Part shown: positions 39,442 through 47,867 of the stretch, piece after piece
Numbering within the stretch: position 1 is the stretch's first letter
How the letters are laid out: each line of letters starts with the position of its first letter
Source of the DNA: Zoogloea oryzae
Lineage (GTDB): Bacteria > Pseudomonadota > Gammaproteobacteria > Burkholderiales > Rhodocyclaceae
DNA: 64,000 bases
Assembly (NCBI RefSeq): GCF_030161255.1
Contig: NZ_BSPX01000005.1
Coordinates: forward strand, 50,492 to 114,491
Direction: 5' to 3'
Made by a program: the position numbers and the translations under genes
Notes under the pieces: model-generated
Seen by the model: the letters and a program-made list of their open reading frames with translations, nothing else
Database searches by the model: none
Told to the model about the DNA's origin: nothing

Positions 39442-40005
39442 TCAGCCCGCCACGCTGCTGGCAAGACGCGGCAAGGCGCCGGCATCCACCGGCTGCCCGT
39501 GCCGCGACAGCGTGTCGAGCGCCGACAGCTCGTCCGTGGACAGCACCGCCTCCACGTTGAGCAGGATCACGAAGCCGCCGCCCACCTTGCCCATGCCGCG
39601 GATGAAATCCGCCCGGATGCGCGCGCCAAAGGCCGGCGGCGGCTCGATCTCGCCGGGCGGGATCTCCAGCACCTCGCTGACGGTATCCACCACGATACCC
39701 AGCACCTGGCACTCGTCGCTGCCGCTCATCTCGATGATGACGATGCAGGTGCGCCGGGTGACCTCGGTGGGCTGGCCGCCGAAGCGCGCCTTCAGGTCGA
39801 TCACCGGCACCACCGCGCCGCGCAGGTTGATGACGCCGCGAATGCTCCGCGGCATCATCGGCACGGTGGTCACCTGACCATACTCGATGATCTCCTTCAC
39901 GCTGAGGGTTTCGACGGCGTACATCTCGCCGCCCAGGGTGAAGGTCAGGTACTGGCGGGGCTCGAAGGCGACCGCCGGCAGGTCTTTCCTGGCAAGCGTG
40001 GCCAT
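39442..40005 (-). CDS. cheW: Chemotaxis coupling protein CheW
   Basis: A 187-residue adaptor linking receptors to CheA. The CheW fold is visible from YLTFTLGGEMYAVETLSVKEII through SIRGVINLRGAVVPVIDLKARFG to VDTVSEVLEI and GMGKVGGGFVILLNVEAVL. It starts three bases after the preceding MCP gene ends, on the same operon. Confidence 0.95.
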   Translation of the reverse strand: MATLARKDLPAVAFEPRQYLTFTLGGEMYAVETLSVKEIIEYGQVTTVPMMPRSIRGVINLRGAVVPVIDLKARFGGQPTEVTRRTCIVIIEMSGSDECQVLGIVVDTVSEVLEIPPGEIEPPPAFGARIRADFIRGMGKVGGGFVILLNVEAVLSTDELSALDTLSRHGQPVDAGALPRLASSVAG

Positions 40006-40008
40006 CTC

Positions 40009-41613
40009 TCAGCCCTCGAACTGGACAAACTCGGTTTCAAAGATCGGCGCCCGGCCGGAATGACGGCGGCTCTCGGCACGGCCGGCAACCTCGGCGCGGG
40101 CGGGCCGCGCCCGATGACCGCTGGCGAGCTTGAAGTAGGCCATCGCCTTGCTCAGCTGCTCGGCCTGGGCGCTCATCTCCTCGGCAGTGGCGGCGAGCTC
40201 CTCGGAGGCCGACGCGTTCTGCTGGGTGGTCTGGGAGAGCTGGGCCATGGCCGAGTTGATCTGGCCGACACCGGAGCTCTGTTCGTCCGACGCGGAGGCG
40301 ATCTCCTGGACCAGATCGGAGGTCTTGGTGATGCTCGGGATGATCCCTTCGAACAGCGTCCCGGCCCGTTCGGCCAGGGCCACGCTGCTCCTGGCGGTCT
40401 CGGAGATCTCCTGGGCCGCCACCTGGCTGCGCTCGGCCAGCTTGCGCACCTCGGCCGCCACCACCGCAAAACCCTTGCCGTGCTCGCCAGCCCGCGCCGC
40501 CTCGATGGCCGCGTTGAGGGCCAGCAGGTTGGTCTGGTAAGCGATGTCGTCGACGATGCCGATCTTGTCGGCAATGCTCTTCATGGCCTCCACGGTCGAG
40601 CGCACGGCCTCGCCGCCTTCGATCGCCTCCTTGGCCGCCTTCGCCGCCATGCTGTCGGTGAGAGTGGCGTTCTCGCTGTTCTGGGTGACGGACGCGGACA
40701 TCTGCTCCATCGACGCCGAGGTCTCCTCGACGCTCGCCGCCTGCTCGCTGGACGACTGGGACAGGCTCTGGGCGGTGGCGCTCACCTCTTCCGACGCGCT
40801 GGAGAGCGAATCGGCCGAGCTGCGCACTTCGGTGATGATCGACGTGAGCCGCTCGTTCATGGTCTTCACGCTGTAGAGCAGACTGGTCGTGTCGCCGGCC
40901 TTGGTGTCGACGGTGAGCGTCATGTCGCCCTCGGCGATCTTCGACACCACCTCGGCCGCGTAGCCCGGCTCGCCGCCCAGCTGCTGCATCAGGCTGCGGG
41001 TGATCAGCGCGCCGATGAGCGATACCGCGACCAGCGTGGCCGCGCCGATCCCCATCGCCACCCAGCGGGCGCTGGCCACGCCCTGGGCAGCATCCTCGGC
41101 GGCCTTGCGGCCCAGCTCGGCGTTGTACTGGCGGTGATCCTCGAAGGCGTCCCACAGGCGGGCCATCGTGGCCTGGTTGGCCATGAGCAGGTCCCGCGCC
41201 TCTTCCATCTTGTTCAACCGCGAGAGCACATAGACCCGATCGCGAAGTTGGTCAAACGCGGCCAGCGCGGCCCGGTCGGCGGCCAGCAGGCTCTTGTCCT
41301 TCTCGTCGCTGAGGAGGCCCTCGTACTTCTTCAGCGCCTCGTCGATCTTGCGATGGTGGGCGGCGATCTTCTCTTCAAGGGCAGCCATCACCGCCGGATC
41401 GGACGCGGCGATGTGCTGCCACAGCTGGGTGCGGGCGGCGGCCATCGGCGAGAAGGCCGCATCCAGCGTGAGGATGCTCGGCACCACGTTTTCATTGGCG
41501 TAGTTGGTGGTTTCATAGACCCGGCTCATCTGGGTCAGGCCCACGATGGCAAGGAGGATGATCCCGAACGCGGCGGACAGGATCAGGGACAGCATTTTCT
41601 TGCTGACGGTCAT
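40009..41613 (-). CDS. Methyl-accepting chemotaxis protein with four-helix-bundle sensor
   Basis: A 534-residue transmembrane receptor. TM1 near residues 7-28, a periplasmic helical sensor (4HB_MCP-like, about 30-185), TM2 near 190-210 (WVAMGIGAATLVAVSLIGALI), HAMP (VVSKIAEGDMTLTVDTK), and the signalling domain with hairpin tip DDIAYQTNLLALNAAIEAAR followed by EHGKGFAVVAAEVRKLAERS. No CheR-tethering pentapeptide at the C-terminus (ends EFVQFEG). Ligand unknown. Confidence 0.93.
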   Translation of the reverse strand: MTVSKKMLSLILSAAFGIILLAIVGLTQMSRVYETTNYANENVVPSILTLDAAFSPMAAARTQLWQHIAASDPAVMAALEEKIAAHHRKIDEALKKYEGLLSDEKDKSLLAADRAALAAFDQLRDRVYVLSRLNKMEEARDLLMANQATMARLWDAFEDHRQYNAELGRKAAEDAAQGVASARWVAMGIGAATLVAVSLIGALITRSLMQQLGGEPGYAAEVVSKIAEGDMTLTVDTKAGDTTSLLYSVKTMNERLTSIITEVRSSADSLSSASEEVSATAQSLSQSSSEQAASVEETSASMEQMSASVTQNSENATLTDSMAAKAAKEAIEGGEAVRSTVEAMKSIADKIGIVDDIAYQTNLLALNAAIEAARAGEHGKGFAVVAAEVRKLAERSQVAAQEISETARSSVALAERAGTLFEGIIPSITKTSDLVQEIASASDEQSSGVGQINSAMAQLSQTTQQNASASEELAATAEEMSAQAEQLSKAMAYFKLASGHRARPARAEVAGRAESRRHSGRAPIFETEFVQFEG

Positions 41614-41641
41614 GACGATTCTCCAAAGAGTGGCCGACGGC

Positions 41642-43864
41642 TCAAACCGGCGACAGGGTGGAAGACAGGTGACGGGAAACGGGTTGGCGCTCGGTCACCT
41701 GCCGAACCAGCCCGGGAACATCAAGGATCAGGGCAACTTCTCCGCTGCCCAGAATGGTGGAACCGCCGATGCAGCGGATATGACTGAAGACCTTGCCGAG
41801 GGGCTTGATGACGGTCTGGAACTCGCCGAAGAGCTGATCAACCACCAGCCCGGCGCGCTCCCCGGCGTACTGCACGACCACCACGTTCTCGCGGCGGGGC
41901 GCTTCGCCCGGGATGTCGAACAGGTCACGCAGGCGCACGAAGGGCAGCACCTCGCCGCGCAGGTTGAGGTAGCTCGCGCCCTGCTCGGGCTTGTCCCTGT
42001 CGGGCAGCTCGATGCACTCCAGCACCTGCTCCAGCGGCACCACGTAGGACGCACTGCCAGCCCCGATGAGAAAGCCGTCGATGATGGCCAGCGTCAGCGG
42101 CAGGCGCAGGCGCACCGTGGTGCCCTGCCCTTCCACGCTGTCCAGATCCACGGTGCCGCGCAGCGCCAGGATGTTGCGTTTGACCACATCCATCCCCACG
42201 CCGCGCCCCGAAAGGTTGCTGACCTGCGTCGCGGTGGAGAAGCCGGGCTCGAAGATGAGACCGAAGATCTCCTTGTCCGACAGCACCTGGCCTTCGCTCA
42301 CCAGCCCGCGCTCGACCGCCTTCTGCAGGATGCGCGCCTTGTGCAGCCCACCGCCGTCATCGCTCACCTCGATGACGATGCTGCCCGACTCGTGATAGGC
42401 GTTCAGGCTAAGCCGGCCCTGCCGCGGCTTGCCGCGGGCGGCGCGCACGTCGGCCGGCTCGATGCCGTGGTCCAGGGCGTTGCGCACGATATGGGTGAGC
42501 GGATCGCCGATCTTCTCGACGACGGTCTTGTCCAGCTCGGTTTCGCCGCCGCGGATGTCGAGCTGGATGTCCTTGCCCAGCTCGGCGGCCACGTCCCGGA
42601 CGACCCGGCGGAAGCGGCTGAAGGTGGCGCCGATCTGCACCATGCGCAGGTTGAGCGCCGAATCACGCACGTCCTCCACCAGCCGCGACAGCACGCCGGT
42701 GGCTTCCACCAGCTCGGGCACCTTGACCCGCCGCGCCACCAGCTGGGCGCCGGCGCCCGCGATGATGAGCTCGCCCACCAGGTTGATGAGCTGGTCGAGC
42801 TTGGCGGCGTCCACCCGGATCAGGGTCGGCTCGCCGGCCCGGGTCTTGCGGGCCTCCTGCTGGTGATCGAGAGCCGCATCCACCAGCGGTGCATCCACCA
42901 GTTGCTGCTCCACCAGCACCTCGCCGATCAGCGGGGGGAGCTCGCCGGTGATCTGGCAGGCTTCGGCCCGCGCTTCCTGGGTGCGCAGGGCCAGGGCCAG
43001 CTCGTCGGCGGTGAGCGAACCGCAGCGGACGAGCATCTCGCCCAGCAGCAGATTGTCGTCCGGCAGATCGCGGAACAGCGCCCGGTAATCGTCCAGCGGA
43101 CCGTAAGGCGGGATGATCCGGACCAGGCTGTCCTCCCGCACGAAATCGAAGGCGCCATTCACCGTGGCGGCGTCGGCCTGGCTGGCAAAGCTGAGGTCGA
43201 AGCCGAGATAGCAGGTTTCGGGATCAAGGGCCGACAGGGGCGGAACTCCACCGATCACCGTCTCGAGGCTGACGATCTCGCCGAAGGTGCCCAGATAGCG
43301 CAGGATCGACAGCGGGTCCATGCCGTTACGCAGCAGGTCGGCGCCCGGCCGCATCGACACGTGCCACAGGCCGCTGGCCACGGTGTCGGCCACCGGCACC
43401 GACGGCAGCCCGGCGACGGAGGCTCCGGTGGCTTCGTCAAGCCCGGACTGCGGCGCCGCGCCCTCGCCCCGGTCGAGGACCGCCTGCAGCCGGGCCGTGA
43501 GCGCCGCGCTCCGGGCGGTGATCGCGTCGTCCGGCGCCTCACCGGCGGCCAGGCCGTCGATCAAGGCGCCCAGCTGGTCGCAGACTTCCAGGAACAGCGC
43601 CCCGAAGGCCGGCTCGAAGGCAAGCTGATGGGCGCGGATCCGATCGAGCACGCTCTCCGCCACGTGGGTGAAGGCCACGATGTGGTCCAGCGAGAACAGC
43701 CCCGCCGAGCCCTTGATGGTGTGCGCGGCGCGGAAGATCGCGTTGATGGTTTCCGGGTCGTCGGCGTTGCCCTCGACTTCCAGCAGCGCTTCCTCCATCT
43801 GCTGGAGCAGCTCGCGGCTCTCGGCGATGAAGGTCTGGAGCGGATCTTCGAAATGGTCGGTCAT
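41642..43864 (-). CDS. cheA: Chemotaxis histidine kinase CheA
   Basis: A 740-residue kinase. Hpt domain with phospho-accepting His48 (AAHTIKGSAG), then a CheY-binding-like P2 region (about 165-250), followed by two half motifs resembling MshEN/T2SSE-N repeats (273-296, LLGEMLVRCGSLT; 312-335, LIGEVLVEQQLV). P3 dimerisation begins near 347 (LIRVDAAKLDQLINLVGEL). The P4 ATPase has HIVRNALDHGIE, VSDDGGGL and GRGVGMDVVKRNI. The C-terminal P5 is CheW-like. It phosphorylates the CheY and CheB encoded in the same operon. Confidence 0.95.
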   Translation of the reverse strand: MTDHFEDPLQTFIAESRELLQQMEEALLEVEGNADDPETINAIFRAAHTIKGSAGLFSLDHIVAFTHVAESVLDRIRAHQLAFEPAFGALFLEVCDQLGALIDGLAAGEAPDDAITARSAALTARLQAVLDRGEGAAPQSGLDEATGASVAGLPSVPVADTVASGLWHVSMRPGADLLRNGMDPLSILRYLGTFGEIVSLETVIGGVPPLSALDPETCYLGFDLSFASQADAATVNGAFDFVREDSLVRIIPPYGPLDDYRALFRDLPDDNLLLGEMLVRCGSLTADELALALRTQEARAEACQITGELPPLIGEVLVEQQLVDAPLVDAALDHQQEARKTRAGEPTLIRVDAAKLDQLINLVGELIIAGAGAQLVARRVKVPELVEATGVLSRLVEDVRDSALNLRMVQIGATFSRFRRVVRDVAAELGKDIQLDIRGGETELDKTVVEKIGDPLTHIVRNALDHGIEPADVRAARGKPRQGRLSLNAYHESGSIVIEVSDDGGGLHKARILQKAVERGLVSEGQVLSDKEIFGLIFEPGFSTATQVSNLSGRGVGMDVVKRNILALRGTVDLDSVEGQGTTVRLRLPLTLAIIDGFLIGAGSASYVVPLEQVLECIELPDRDKPEQGASYLNLRGEVLPFVRLRDLFDIPGEAPRRENVVVVQYAGERAGLVVDQLFGEFQTVIKPLGKVFSHIRCIGGSTILGSGEVALILDVPGLVRQVTERQPVSRHLSSTLSPV

Positions 43865-43882
43865 GGTCGGCAGCTCCGCGTG

Positions 43883-44197
43883 TCAGGCCTGAGCCGCCGG
43901 CTCGAGCTCGAAGAAGCGCAGCAGCCGGCAGAACTCGAAGGCCTCGAGCACCCGCTTGCTGGCAGCACGCACACGAAAGCCCCGGTCGCCGTCGGCCGCC
44001 TCCAGGCGCAGCGACACCAGCAGCTGGATGCCGGCCGCGTCGATGTCGCTGACGCCCGACAGGTCAAGCTCCACGTCGCCCGGCGCGGCCAACGCGGCCA
44101 ACAGCTCGTCGCGCCACTCGCGGGCGGTGTAGATGGTCATCTCGCCAGTAATCACGACGTGGCTGCTGCCAAGGTTCTTGTGATCGGATGCGTTCAT
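43883..44197 (-). CDS. STAS domain protein in the chemotaxis operon
   Basis: A 104-residue single STAS domain (VVITGEMTIYTAREWRDELL; VELDLSGVSDIDAAGIQLLV). Between cheY and cheA. In phosphoregulated anti-anti-sigma STAS proteins the loop reads D-S/T-x-G; here it is Asp53-Ala54-Ala55-Gly56, so the usual phospho-serine is missing. A scaffold or CheA/receptor-binding role is inferred; the function of chemotaxis-linked STAS proteins is poorly known. Confidence 0.88.
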   Translation of the reverse strand: MNASDHKNLGSSHVVITGEMTIYTAREWRDELLAALAAPGDVELDLSGVSDIDAAGIQLLVSLRLEAADGDRGFRVRAASKRVLEAFEFCRLLRFFELEPAAQA

Positions 44198-44223
44198 GGC
44201 GTTGTCTCCTCCGAAAGATCGGA

Positions 44224-44592
44224 TCAGGGCAGGACCAGCTTGGCGACCGCGCCGAGCATCTGCTGCGGCTGGAAGGGCTTGACCACCCAGGCCTTGGCGC
44301 CGGCCGCCTGGCCTTCGCGCTTCTTGTCCTCGCCGGCCTCGGTGGTGAGCATGATCACCGGCGTGAAGCGGTAGGCCGGCAGCTGCTTGACGGCCTTCAC
44401 GAAGCTGATGCCGTCCATGTTCGGCATGTTCACGTCGCTGATGATGAGGTGGACCTTGCGGCCGTCCAGCTTGCCCAGGGCGTCCCGCCCGTCGCAGCCT
44501 TCCAGCACGTCGTAGCCCGCTCCGCGCAGGGCGATGGCGACGACCTGACGCAGGGACGCCGAGTCATCCACGATGAGGATGGTCTTTGCCAT
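44224..44592 (-). CDS. cheY: Chemotaxis response regulator CheY
   Basis: A 122-residue single receiver domain with every catalytic residue: Asp9-Asp10 (LIVDDSASLRQ), phospho-acceptor Asp in IISDVNMPNMDG, Thr in MLTTEAG and Lys in WVVKPFQP. It would carry the signal from CheA to the flagellar switch or another output. ATG at 44592 follows AAGGAA. A stand-alone chemotaxis CheY; no cheZ is present. Confidence 0.93.
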   Translation of the reverse strand: MAKTILIVDDSASLRQVVAIALRGAGYDVLEGCDGRDALGKLDGRKVHLIISDVNMPNMDGISFVKAVKQLPAYRFTPVIMLTTEAGEDKKREGQAAGAKAWVVKPFQPQQMLGAVAKLVLP

Positions 44593-44602
44593 GTGTGTTT
44601 CC

Positions 44603-45820
44603 TTAAAAGAATGTGATGCCTGCCGCATCCTGGGCACGGGCCGCAGCCTCGCCCCGATGCAGGGAATGTTGTTCGGGCGTGGTATAGGCGCGGCTCATCT
44701 CGATCAGCCACGCTCCCACATCGATAGGCTGCGGAGCGATGCCCGACTGCAGATTGGCGCGTACGCCGGACAGGTGGCCGGTGAGCCGCCCCATGTCGGT
44801 TTCCACGTGCCCAAGCACCTGGCTGACCCGATCCTGGAACTGCAGCGCCACGAGCACCTCACCGATCTCGCCCGCCACCATCTGCCCCTCGGCGGTCAGC
44901 GACTGGGAAGAATCGACCAGCTTCCCGGCCGCGGTACGCAGACGCTGCACCACCTGCCCGATCTGCTGGCCGGACTGGCTCACCAGCAGCTGGTCGTCCC
45001 GCGCGTTGCGCTCGGAGACCGACAGCACCTCGTGGATCGCCCGGGTCACCGAGCTCACCGTCTCGCCGATCTTCTTTCCGGTCTCGCCCGACGACGACGA
45101 CAGCTTGCGCACCTCGTCCGCCACCACCGCAAAACCGCGGCCCGCCTCGCCCGCCCGCGCCGCCTCGATGGCCGCGTTGAGCGCCAGCAGGTTGGTCTGT
45201 TTGGCAACGTCGGCCACCTCGCCCGCCATCTGCTGCAGCGAGCCGGTGATGCCGGCCAGGCGCGCCACCTCTTCGAGCAGGATCTCCTTTTGGGAGAGGG
45301 CATCCCGCAGCGCCGCGACGATGTGATCGAGCTCGGTCTCGCTGATGTTGAGCAGGGAAACCAGGTCGTCGCCGCTGGCGCCGCGAGACGTGGCCAGCGC
45401 AGCCTCGACCCGTGTCGAGATACCCGCAAACCGGTTTGAAAGCGCGGTGATGGCTTCCTCCGTCTGCTGCCGGGCCAGGGCCACCTGGCCGCTCCACACC
45501 GGCAGCACCTCCTCGCACAGGGTGTCGAGCCCTTCCACCGGCGGCTGAACCGCCCGCTCAACCTCCATCACACTGGCAAGCCGGGCCTCCACCGCACCCA
45601 GCGCATGCCAGTGACGGCGCGCGTGATATCCACCCAGCAGCGCCACCACGATCCACTGAAACGCCGCCAGCGCCAGCACCTCGAGGCGCAGGCCACCCAC
45701 CACGACGAAAAGCGCCGCGGTCGATCCGCCCAGGCCGATCCAGTCCCACGGCAGACCAGGCGCCGTCGTGCTCACCGCCCGCTCCCGGGCGTTGCCTTGC
45801 ACCTGCATGTTCGATCGCAT
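44603..45820 (-). CDS. Membrane-anchored methyl-accepting chemotaxis-like protein without periplasmic sensor
   Basis: A 405-residue receptor-like protein. Two closely spaced hydrophobic helices (about 27-47 and 49-67) leave almost no periplasmic loop, so it senses from the membrane or cytoplasm. The signalling region has AKQTNLLALNAAIEAARAGE and GRGFAVVADEVRKLSSSSG. A C-terminal stretch VALQFQDRVSQVLGHVETDM recalls receptors of the energy-sensing kind. ATG at 45820 follows GGGGAGGGG and overlaps the preceding stop (TGATG). Confidence 0.87.
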   Translation of the reverse strand: MRSNMQVQGNARERAVSTTAPGLPWDWIGLGGSTAALFVVVGGLRLEVLALAAFQWIVVALLGGYHARRHWHALGAVEARLASVMEVERAVQPPVEGLDTLCEEVLPVWSGQVALARQQTEEAITALSNRFAGISTRVEAALATSRGASGDDLVSLLNISETELDHIVAALRDALSQKEILLEEVARLAGITGSLQQMAGEVADVAKQTNLLALNAAIEAARAGEAGRGFAVVADEVRKLSSSSGETGKKIGETVSSVTRAIHEVLSVSERNARDDQLLVSQSGQQIGQVVQRLRTAAGKLVDSSQSLTAEGQMVAGEIGEVLVALQFQDRVSQVLGHVETDMGRLTGHLSGVRANLQSGIAPQPIDVGAWLIEMSRAYTTPEQHSLHRGEAAARAQDAAGITFF

Positions 45821-46434
45821 CACCGCCCCTCCCCTGTCCGCTCGTCATCCCTGCGCCAATTGCGCAGGAAGGCCCGCACCATGACCGTCAGCTCCGCGCC
45901 ATCGAGCGGCGTCCCCACGATCACCACCTCATCCGGCAGACGCTGGCGCACGCCCACCCGGTCGGCCTCCGAGGCCACCAGCACCACCACCAGCATGGCC
46001 CGATCCTTCGCATGGACGATCAGCGCATCGATCATCCGGAAGAAATCCAGCCCGGTGACGCCAAGGTCCGTGATCACCACCCGCGGCGCCATCTCGCCCA
46101 TGCGGATGAGGCCCTCGAAACCATCGCCCACGCCAATCACGACGCAGTCGGACAACACATCCTCGAGCTGCTGCTGCAGCGCCTGCCGCTCGTCGGGGTT
46201 CTCCCGTAGCAGCAGCACGCCAAAGGGCGCATGCCGCGTGATGCCGGCCCGCTGCTGCTCGTCGAGCAGCCGCCCCACCGACCCCATCAGGATCCGGCGA
46301 TGCCCGCCGGGCGTCTTCCACGCCTGCAGCCGGCCCTCCTCGACCCACAGCTGCGCCGTGCGTACGCTGATCCCGAGCAGGCGGGCCGCTTCGCGGGTGG
46401 AACATGTCTGAGCGGAGAGAGCGTCTGTGGCCAT
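45820..46434 (-). CDS. HTH (MerR/excisionase-type) regulator with degenerate receiver domain; first gene of the chemotaxis operon
   Basis: A 204-residue protein. Residues 10-60 are a MerR/BldC-like helix-turn-helix (CSTREAARLLGISVRTAQLW, KTPGGHRRI). Residues 70-195 look like a receiver domain: Asp123 sits in VVITDLGVTG, but the usual acidic pair is replaced (LLRENPDE) and the conserved Lys-Pro is absent (GTPLDG). Phosphorylation is therefore doubtful. Position at the head of the operon and stop-start overlap with the MCP gene suggest it controls chemotaxis genes or itself. Paralogue at 47012-47641. Confidence 0.85.
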   Translation of the reverse strand: MATDALSAQTCSTREAARLLGISVRTAQLWVEEGRLQAWKTPGGHRRILMGSVGRLLDEQQRAGITRHAPFGVLLLRENPDERQALQQQLEDVLSDCVVIGVGDGFEGLIRMGEMAPRVVITDLGVTGLDFFRMIDALIVHAKDRAMLVVVLVASEADRVGVRQRLPDEVVIVGTPLDGAELTVMVRAFLRNWRRDDERTGEGR

Positions 46435-46457
46435 AAGTCCTTACCTGTTTTACCGAT

Positions 46458-46486
46458 ATTATCAGTTTTTTTATTTTGTACATTAA
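46458..46486 (-). promoter_or_regulatory. Promoter of the chemotaxis operon
   Basis: On the minus strand TTAATG-17-GATAAT, with the -10 ending 23 bases before the ATG at 46434. The sequence around the -10 (CTGATAATATCGGTAAAAC) is shared with the promoter of the paralogue at 47641, at the same distance. Confidence 0.6.
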
Positions 46487-46807
46487 TTTGTTGTATTTAA
46501 CGTTTTGATATGGGATCAAGGCTATCCAGACTCCTCTGAAGGAAGATCACCCATGGCTACCTATAACAATTTTTTCTTTTATATACTGATTGTTGCCTGA
46601 TATTTGGCTGATAATTCGCTCTTCTTGACCTGCACAGAAGTTTCTTTATCACGCGGACCGCCACGCACTTGAATGTTGTTTTTGTTGTTTTTGTTATTAA
46701 AATTTTTTCTTTTTATCGAATATTTCCATCACTGCAGGCCGTCTGCTGCACCCATTACGGGTAACAACAGCACGCTGAAAGCACTCTCGATACCGCCAGT
46801 GAACGAA

Positions 46808-46843
46808 AAAACCCCCTGTCCGGCAGCCCGGACAGGGGGTTTT
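46808..46843. terminator. Strong bidirectional terminator
   Basis: A perfect 16-bp stem (AAAACCCCCTGTCCGG with CCGGACAGGGGGTTTT) and CAGC loop. It ends the leftward transcript of the orphan HTH-receiver gene and insulates the chemotaxis promoter. Confidence 0.92.
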
Positions 46844-47011
46844 GGATACTTCTCAGGCTAGATAGTCGGTCGCCAGTTGCGTCAATATGTCAATCGACCA
46901 GTTGCGGCACTCCGATCGACCGGCGGATCAATGATGTAACCCCATCCCCGCCGTGTCGACACGGCAACCATCAGGCACGCGGTTCTGACAAGGCCACGGC
47001 GTCGATCGAGA

Positions 47012-47641
47012 TCAACCTGAGGCTCCCAGACCGGGGGGCTGCATCGACACGGTGCGTTGCGGATCCCGGAGCAATCCAAGCACAAGGGCGGCCAGCTCCG
47101 AGCCATCCACCGGCGGCTCCAGCAGCACCACGTCTTCGGGCAGGCGGGCACTCACCGCAGCTCGGTCGACGCCTGCGGCCAGCAGGACGACGACCACCAT
47201 TCGACGCTCCCGGACGTATCCAATCAAGGAATGGATCATCCGGAAGAAATCGAGGCCGGTGACGCCCAGATCAGTGACCAGCACATCAGGACGGATCTCG
47301 CCGATCCGGATGAGCCCTTCGAAACCACTCGCCACCGCCCAGACCTTGCAATCAGGCAGCACCGCGCTCAGCAAGGCTTGCAGCGCACGGCGTTCGCGGG
47401 CGTTCTCCTTGAGGATCAGCACACTGAAGGCGTCGGGCCCGACGATCACCCCCGCGCGACGCTGCTCCTCCAGCAGCCGCTCGACCGACTCGACCAGGAT
47501 GCGGCGGTGCCCGCCCGGCGTTTTCCAGGCGCGAAGCCGCCCGTCCTCAACCCACAGCTGGGTCGTACGGACACTGACCCCGAGCAGGCGGGCAGCGTCA
47601 CGGGTGGAACATGTCAGGGAGGCGGAGGCGACTGGATTCAT
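47012..47641 (-). CDS. HTH (MerR/excisionase-type) regulator with degenerate receiver domain, orphan paralogue
   Basis: A 209-residue protein paralogous over its full length to the 45820-46434 product: identical HTH core (CSTRDAARLLGVSVRTTQLW, KTPGGHRRI), same receiver-like domain with Asp124 (LVTDLGVTGLDFFRMI), same missing acidic pair (LILKENARE) and missing Lys (LEPPVDG). Monocistronic: its own promoter upstream and a terminator about 170 bp past the stop. The C-terminal 15 residues are an unrelated Gly/Pro tail. Confidence 0.83.
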   Translation of the reverse strand: MNPVASASLTCSTRDAARLLGVSVRTTQLWVEDGRLRAWKTPGGHRRILVESVERLLEEQRRAGVIVGPDAFSVLILKENARERRALQALLSAVLPDCKVWAVASGFEGLIRIGEIRPDVLVTDLGVTGLDFFRMIHSLIGYVRERRMVVVVLLAAGVDRAAVSARLPEDVVLLEPPVDGSELAALVLGLLRDPQRTVSMQPPGLGASG

Positions 47642-47664
47642 GGGCGCGCGTTATGGTTTTCGTT

Positions 47665-47693
47665 ATTATCACTTTTAATGTTTATACAAGCAA
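47665..47693 (-). promoter_or_regulatory. Promoter of the orphan HTH-receiver gene
   Basis: On the minus strand TTGCTT-17-GATAAT, the -10 lying 24 bases upstream of the ATG. GTGATAATAACGAAAACC around the -10 matches the chemotaxis-operon promoter in sequence and placement. Surrounding DNA is AT-rich. Confidence 0.6.
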
Positions 47694-47796
47694 AGCCGCG
47701 TTTATCATTTAAAACAACAAAAACAAATATTGAGCTAATACCCCCCCATGCGCCTGCGCCGCGCGCAAGGCGCGATAGCGGTCCGAGCCCAAGAAA

Positions 47797-47832
47797 AAAC
47801 CCCGCGCCCAGCACTGCTGGGACGCGGGGTTT
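47797..47832 (-). terminator. Terminator of acnB
   Basis: Outer stem AAACCCCGCG with CGCGGGGTTT and inner stem CCCAGCA with TGCTGGG, one bulged base, about 35 bases after the acnB stop; T-run on the minus strand. Confidence 0.88.
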
Positions 47833-47867
47833 GAATGCAGCAGCGCCTTGAGGCGCAGCGGCAGGTC

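Larger units (their letters stand above)
46435..47011. other. 577-bp AT-rich gap between the two HTH-receiver paralogues
   Basis: Contains the promoter of the chemotaxis operon (left end), a possible 15-codon reading frame at 46553-46600 on the plus strand with AAGGAAG upstream, a plus-strand TGATAATTCG at 46609-46618 resembling the promoter element of both paralogues, long T-tracts around 46660-46710, and a terminator. The stretch 46850-47011 shows nothing recognisable. Confidence 0.5.
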
